A stretch of DNA of 52,500 bases from Prorocentrum cordatum (lineage: Eukaryota; Sar; Dinophyceae; Prorocentrales; Prorocentraceae), in assembly GCA_963575745.1 (NCBI GenBank), contig CAUYUJ010001478.1, positions 22,501 to 75,000 of the forward strand, read 5' to 3'. Under the pieces are notes generated by a model. The model was given only the letters and a program-made list of their open reading frames with translations, did not search any database and was not told the DNA's origin. Position numbers and translations under genes: made by a program. This document shows, piece by piece, positions 48,947 to 52,500 of the stretch (its first letter is position 1; every line of letters starts with the position of its first letter).

Positions 48947-49898
48947 CTGCCTCCCTTGGCCCCCGTTTTGCCTGCTGCAGCGGCTGCAGCTGCTCCGCGG
49001 CTTCCTGCTCCTTCTTGCAGCACCTCGGGCACTCGCCGAAATCCTCGCACTTGTACTCGGCTCCGCAACCGGAGCACGCCCACGTGGGATCGACCTCCGA
49101 GTCGGACTCGACGATGGCAACTGGAGTGGGCGGCAATACACCTCTCAGATCGGGCTGCGGTCCTCCTGTCGGGACGCCCGCGCTGTCCACCTCGCCGCCC
49201 ACGTCCATCATCTCGCCGTCGCGATCGAACTCCACGACTGCGTACTCGACGGAGTCGCCGATCTCCACCGCCGCGGTGTCCTCGTGAGCTGGGAGGTGAC
49301 CCTGTTCCTGGCCAAGCTCGGCGTCCTCGTCCTCGTCGTCTTCAGCGCCTGCATCGTCGTCGGCACACCCGCGTGCCCTGCTGCATCTCGCCGGCGGCCA
49401 CTTGACGAGGCTCTTCAGCTCGCGCATGATGGGGCTGTAGCTCGAACGCCCTCCTCGCGACAGGTAGCGAACAGCGCCGATCAGCTTCTTGATGTCGTTC
49501 GCCTCCATCACGGCCATGCTCGTCTTGTCCTGGAGCCCCGCCTCGTCCACGCCTGGAATCTTGAGCAGATTCCCTGCCAGCAGGCCGTCCGCGATGAGCA
49601 TCGCATCTGCGATCATGTAGGGCGAAGGCGTCTTCATCGGATACGCCCTCAGCACAGGCTTGATGAAGATGTAGTTCTTCTCGCACTGCGCCATCGTCGG
49701 GGTGTGGGCGATCGGCTGAATCAGCCTGCCGCCCTTCCACTGCCCGCTCTTGATCTTCTCCTGCGTCGCGGCGGGCAGCATCCCGACGATCTTCTCGGCC
49801 AGCACTTTGCGCGCGTCGCCGCTCCAGCCCACGCGCCGCTTCTTGCACGACCTCCACGTCGAGGTCGACGAGCTCGCCTCCGACGCCAACGACGCCAT
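46265..49898 (-). CDS. Seven-exon unknown protein with zinc-ribbon-like motif
   Basis: Model: exons 49898-48972, 48563-48402, 48228-48175, 48092-48018, 47837-47718, 47155-46607 and 46441-46265 (stop), about 687 residues. Every exon length is a multiple of three, so all introns are phase 0. Donors are GCAAAA, GTGCAC, GACCTG, GACCCC, GCGCTG and GTAACG; acceptors are all AG|G. Residues about 20-150 form a conserved-looking block (VLAEKIVGMLPAATQEK, KGGRLIQPIAHTPTM, YIFIKPVLRAYP). An acidic region follows, then CSGCGAEYKCEDFGECPRCC (about 275-294), a four-cysteine zinc-ribbon-like motif. Exon 6 has a (KG)n basic stretch, then WPFEGGFNLEVLNRYNLLRP. Exon 7 gives VEVILDKRSFYVKSFGD. A zinc ribbon with basic tracts suggests nucleic-acid binding, which is inference. 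The exon 5 donor could instead lie 21 bp earlier (47739). Confidence 0.65.
48570..48960. repeat. Intron 1 tract pair: (TCC)n and (GGA)n arms
   Basis: Inside intron 48564-48971. On the coding strand the GA/GGA arm (48960-48715) follows the donor and a TCC arm (48680-48570) precedes the acceptor. The arms can pair and bring the splice sites together. Confidence 0.75.
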
Positions 49899-49960
49899 GG
49901 CCTGCAGCTTGCGCCTCGCGAGGGCGCCTGCAGGAGGTCGCGCCTCCAAGGCGCGGAAGC

Positions 49961-49973
49961 CAAAATGGCTGCG
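49961..49973 (-). other. Spliced-leader-like 13-mer upstream of the zinc-ribbon gene
   Basis: On minus, agccattttggct is a perfect 13-base match to the central part of the dinoflagellate spliced leader. It is preceded by ccgtcgc, against ccgt in the leader, and lies 63 nt before the ATG in the sense orientation. The downstream leader bases are not conserved (tccgcg). Confidence 0.5.
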
Positions 49974-49984
49974 ACGGAGGGGGG

Positions 49985-51180
49985 ATGGAGGGGGGAGTGA
50001 GGAGGGATGGAGGGGGGATGGAGGAGGGATCTCATCCTCCTCCTTGTTCTCATTCCTCCGTCTCGTATCGAGGAGGTGAGGGGGGGGGAAGGTGGCGCAG
50101 GGTTGAGTGGGGAGAAGGCGGTTAGAAAGGGGTGGGGAGGAGGAGTGGGAGGGAGGGACCAGGGGTGGGAGGGAGGGAGGGGTGGGAGGCCGGGTGAAGG
50201 GGCGGGGAGAAGGAGGGAGGAGGGAGGGTTGAGGAGAAGGGGTTACCGAAAGCACATCGATTTTCAAGAGTTGCCCCCCCGTCGAACTCCTCACCCTCTT
50301 CCTCCCTCCTCCTCCCTCCTCTTACTCCTCTAGCTCCTCTTCCTTCTCCTCCCTCCTGCTCCTGCCACTGCTCCAGCTCCCGTTCCTTCTCCTGCTCCTG
50401 CTGCTGCTGCTGCTGCTGCTAGTGCTGTTGCTGCTGATGCTGCTCCTCCTCCTCCTCCTACTCTCCCTCCTTTTCCTCCTCATCCTCCTTCTCCTAAGTG
50501 GCGCGCTTGGCGCAGGGTGGCGGGGCGCGCCTCCTTCGGCTGCAGCCGCGCGCGCACCCCTTCGCCCAACCTGAGCCCTCCGGCGACGGCGCTGGCGGCG
50601 GAGGGGGAGGAGGAGGAGGGCGAGGAGGAGGGGGAGGAGAAGGGATGAGAAGGATGAGCAGGATAAGGAGGAGGAGGAGGAGGTGGAAGAGGAGGAGGAG
50701 GAGGAGAAGGAGGAGGAGGAGAGGAAGAGGAGGAGGAGGAGGCGGCGACGGCGGCTGCAGCGGCCGAGGACAATGAAGAGGCGGATGGGAGGAAGAGGAG
50801 GAGGAAGAGGAGGAGAAGGAGGAGGGAGATCAGGAGGAGGAGGAGGATCCCTTTGCAAGCGTTTCCACTCAAGGAACACCATGGAGGGGAAAAGTGCCCC
50901 CCTCCTCGCCCCCAAGAAGCGTCGGCTCATGGAGGAGGAGGGCGAGAGGAACAAGAGAGAGTGGGAGGAGGAAAGCAAAGCAAATCCAGCTCTCTTAGCC
51001 TTTCCCATTCGTTTCTTTTTCTGTTCGAGGCAAGGGCGGGCAGGAGGGGCAGGAGGGGGCGGAGGGGCAGCAGGGTCGAGAGAATTGGATTTGCATTGCG
51101 TTCCCCCTTCCATCAGAAACGGCGGCGATGGCCACGGAAGACAAACCCGAGCCGCCATCGCACCAGCCTCGCGCGCACCT
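49985..51180. other. Intergenic purine and pyrimidine tracts
   Basis: GGGA-rich (49985-50250), TCC/CTG-rich (50290-50495), GGA-rich (50600-50850). A plus frame starting at ATG 50881 (MEGKSAPLLAPKKRRLMEEE) has a basic, NLS-like patch but runs through low-complexity sequence; I do not call it. Confidence 0.5.
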
Positions 51181-51185
51181 TTATG

Positions 51186-51218
51186 CCTCAGCATTTCGCG
51201 CGGGGCGAATTGCTGAGG
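51186..51218. other. Near-perfect 33-nt hairpin
   Basis: cctcagcatttcgc pairs with gcgaattgctgagg at 13 of 14 positions around a 5-nt loop. It lies between repeats in the spacer between the two rightmost genes. Confidence 0.65.
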
Positions 51219-51236
51219 GATAAGGGTGCGCGTGAG

Positions 51237-51584
51237 GAAGACTGGTGCGTCTGGACCCTGAGGGGTCCGGTTCGGACGACGACGACGACGGCGGCGGCGG
51301 CGACGGCGGCAACGGCGTCCGGGGACCGCGGACGAGGAGTCCACTCTCTCCTCGAGGCTCGAGGTTTGAGGTTCGAGGCTTTCGGCCTGCGGGGGTCCAT
51401 CCTCGTCGCCGCGGCTGGGCGCGGCTCGGAAGACTGGTGCGTCTGGACCCCGAGGGGTTCGGTTCGGATGACGACGACGACGACGAATCCCTTTTGGGCC
51501 CACTCGTGAGCAAGAGTACTGCGCGGACCACTCGTGAGCAAGAGTACTGCACGGACCACTCGTGAGCAAGAGTACTGCACGAGG
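51237..51584. repeat. 58-bp direct repeat and 28-bp triplicate
   Basis: gaagactggtgcgtctggac with about 38 more bases occurs at 51237 and 51429, each ending in GAC trinucleotides. cactcgtgagcaagagtact starts at 51501, 51529 and 51557, an exact 28-bp period. Confidence 0.9.
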
Positions 51585-51889
51585 TGGCCCCGAGGGCGAG
51601 CGGCAGGGGGGTCAGGATCCTGAGGGCGAGGGGCAGCCGTGAGGAGGTTGAGGAGGAGGAGGAGGAGGCAAAGGTAAAAGGTAAAAGTCCTGGCTCCGAG
51701 GAGGCCCCGCGAGGGGGCAGGACAACATCGCAGCGTTGGCATCATCCTTCGATGAATTGCGCGAAACACTCTGCAGGGAAGGCCTTGCCTTCAAGATCAC
51801 TTATAGAGCGCCAGCAGGAATTATGCGAGCAGTCGCGAGGGGGAGGAGGAGGAGGATGTTCAAAGCATCGCGAGGAGGAGGAGGAGGAA

Positions 51890-52136
51890 GAGGTTAGCAA
51901 ACAGCGCGGGCACTCTTGCCCACGCGGAGGAGGAGGAGGAGAAAGAGGTTAGCAAACAGCGCGGGCACTCTTGCCCACTTGCTCACTTACCAGGGCTGAC
52001 GCTCACCTGCCGCATCGCGAGGAGGAGGGGGGGGAGGAGGAAGAGGTTAGCAAACAGCGCGGGCACTCTTGCCCACGCGGAGGAGGAGGAGGAGGAGGAA
52101 GAGGTTAGCAAACAACGCGGGCACTCTTGCCCACTT
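51890..52136. repeat. Four copies of a 36-bp hairpin repeat separated by GGA tracts
   Basis: gaggttagcaaacagcgcgg then gcactcttgcccac at 51890, 51945, 52043 and 52101 (one base differs in the last). Each contains gggca...tgccc, a 5-bp stem. Copies alternate between being followed by gcgg and by ttgctcac. Confidence 0.9.
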
Positions 52137-52167
52137 GCTCACGCGCTGGGTCGATGCTCGCTGGGGA

Positions 52168-52232
52168 CTGATCGTAAGGCCCTAACGCAGCTGACTGGGG
52201 CTCCTATGATGCTGATCGTAAGGCCCTAACGC
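52168..52232. repeat. 21-bp direct repeat at the 3' end of the coiled-coil exon
   Basis: ctgatcgtaaggccctaacg plus c occurs at 52168-52188 and 52212-52232, 44 bp apart. If one copy is exonic, the other may mark a second possible splice boundary. Confidence 0.8.
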
Positions 52233-52500
52233 TCCCGCGCTGGCACTGCTCGACAAAGCGCGCAAGCCTGCCGGGCCGCGAGGGTACATGTCGTTCAGAA
52301 GCGCTGAGATGCCCGCGATCGCGGCGGCGAGCTGCTCGATCTTGTCCTCGACTTCCGAGCTGTGCGTCGCGATCTTCTCTTTCATAGTCGCGATCTCAGT
52401 TGCCAGCTCATCCCTGGACTTCTCGATCTCTGCCAAAATGGCTTTCGTGTCATCGGAGTGCACCAATCCAGGAGGCGAAGCGATGGCGGCTCCTGCTGCC
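52182..52500 (-). CDS. Coiled-coil protein, partial (enters from the right edge)
   Basis: Open frame from the window edge (52500) leftwards, beginning AAGAAIASPPGLVHSDD and continuing KAILAEIEKSRDELATEIAT, MKEKIATHSSEVEDKIEQLA and AAIAGISALLNDMY. This is a heptad-like helical segment of about 65 residues, consistent with a coiled coil. After about residue 80 (GPAGLRALSSSASAGALG) the frame runs into the direct repeat at 52168-52232 and stops at 52182, so it is either the last exon or is followed by an intron from about 52260. The start lies outside the window. I do not recognise the protein. Confidence 0.55.
   Translation of the reverse strand, partial: AAGAAIASPPGLVHSDDTKAILAEIEKSRDELATEIATMKEKIATHSSEVEDKIEQLAAAIAGISALLNDMYPRGPAGLRALSSSASAGALGPYDQHHRSPSQLR

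Noticed and set aside
50881-51060. Plus-strand frame with PKKRRLMEEE
   Set aside because: Runs between GGA tracts; no other plus-strand coding evidence in this half of the window.
51501-51584. 28-bp triplicate resembling a CRISPR repeat
   Set aside because: Head-to-tail with no spacers.
52432-52443. Third spliced-leader-like 12-mer (agccattttggc on minus)
   Set aside because: It lies in the coding frame KAILAE of a well-formed helical segment, so coincidence with codons is the simpler explanation. It also tempers confidence in the other two hits.

Overview
This window looks like nuclear DNA of a dinoflagellate, of the GC-rich, repeat-loaded type seen in free-living core species. Four observations support this. 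Six coding loci all lie on the minus strand. Their introns begin GT, GC or GA and always end in AG followed by G. Two start codons are preceded by sequences resembling the dinoflagellate spliced leader. The proteins resemble lineage-restricted families I associate with dinoflagellate genomes. The species cannot be named from sequence alone, and family assignments come from recall, not from a search.

Left part (1-30,400): I find no convincing gene. It is repeat DNA. Seven composite elements of about 1-3.5 kb, all in the same orientation, share a head (core CCCGGAAAGG) and most share a tail (core CCTTTCCGGG, the inverted complement). Their interiors are built from a conserved unit of about 200 bp plus interchangeable tandem arrays (about 11-, 42-, 64-, 24- and 16-bp periods). 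Also present are a 90-bp satellite with a 270-bp higher-order repeat, a 1.3-kb near-identical duplication, very long microsatellites, and two fold-back (MITE-like) elements, one near 2.5 kb and one near 30.1 kb.

Right part (30,400-52,500): six minus-strand loci, from right to left. (1) The end of a coiled-coil gene entering at 52,500. (2) A seven-exon gene of about 687 codons with a zinc-ribbon-like motif and a Lys-Gly basic region (49,898-46,265). (3) A one-exon gene with an acidic Tyr/Asp/Gln repeat domain (44,169-43,018). (4) A seven-exon gene with cytosine-methyltransferase-like motifs (about 42,547-40,181). (5) A five-exon gene of about 795 codons (38,912-35,380). (6) A two-exon, transposase-like gene with an apparent frameshift (32,865-30,433). 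A third fold-back sits near 33.3 kb. Introns and spacers are packed with (GGA)n/(TCC)n tracts.

Functionally, a transposase-like gene, a methyltransferase-like gene and three or four unknown proteins on one strand could be the gene set of a large mobile element or a dinoflagellate unidirectional gene cluster; the sequence alone cannot decide. Exon joins were chosen by frame continuity and by the AG|G rule, so they are models rather than transcript-supported structures.
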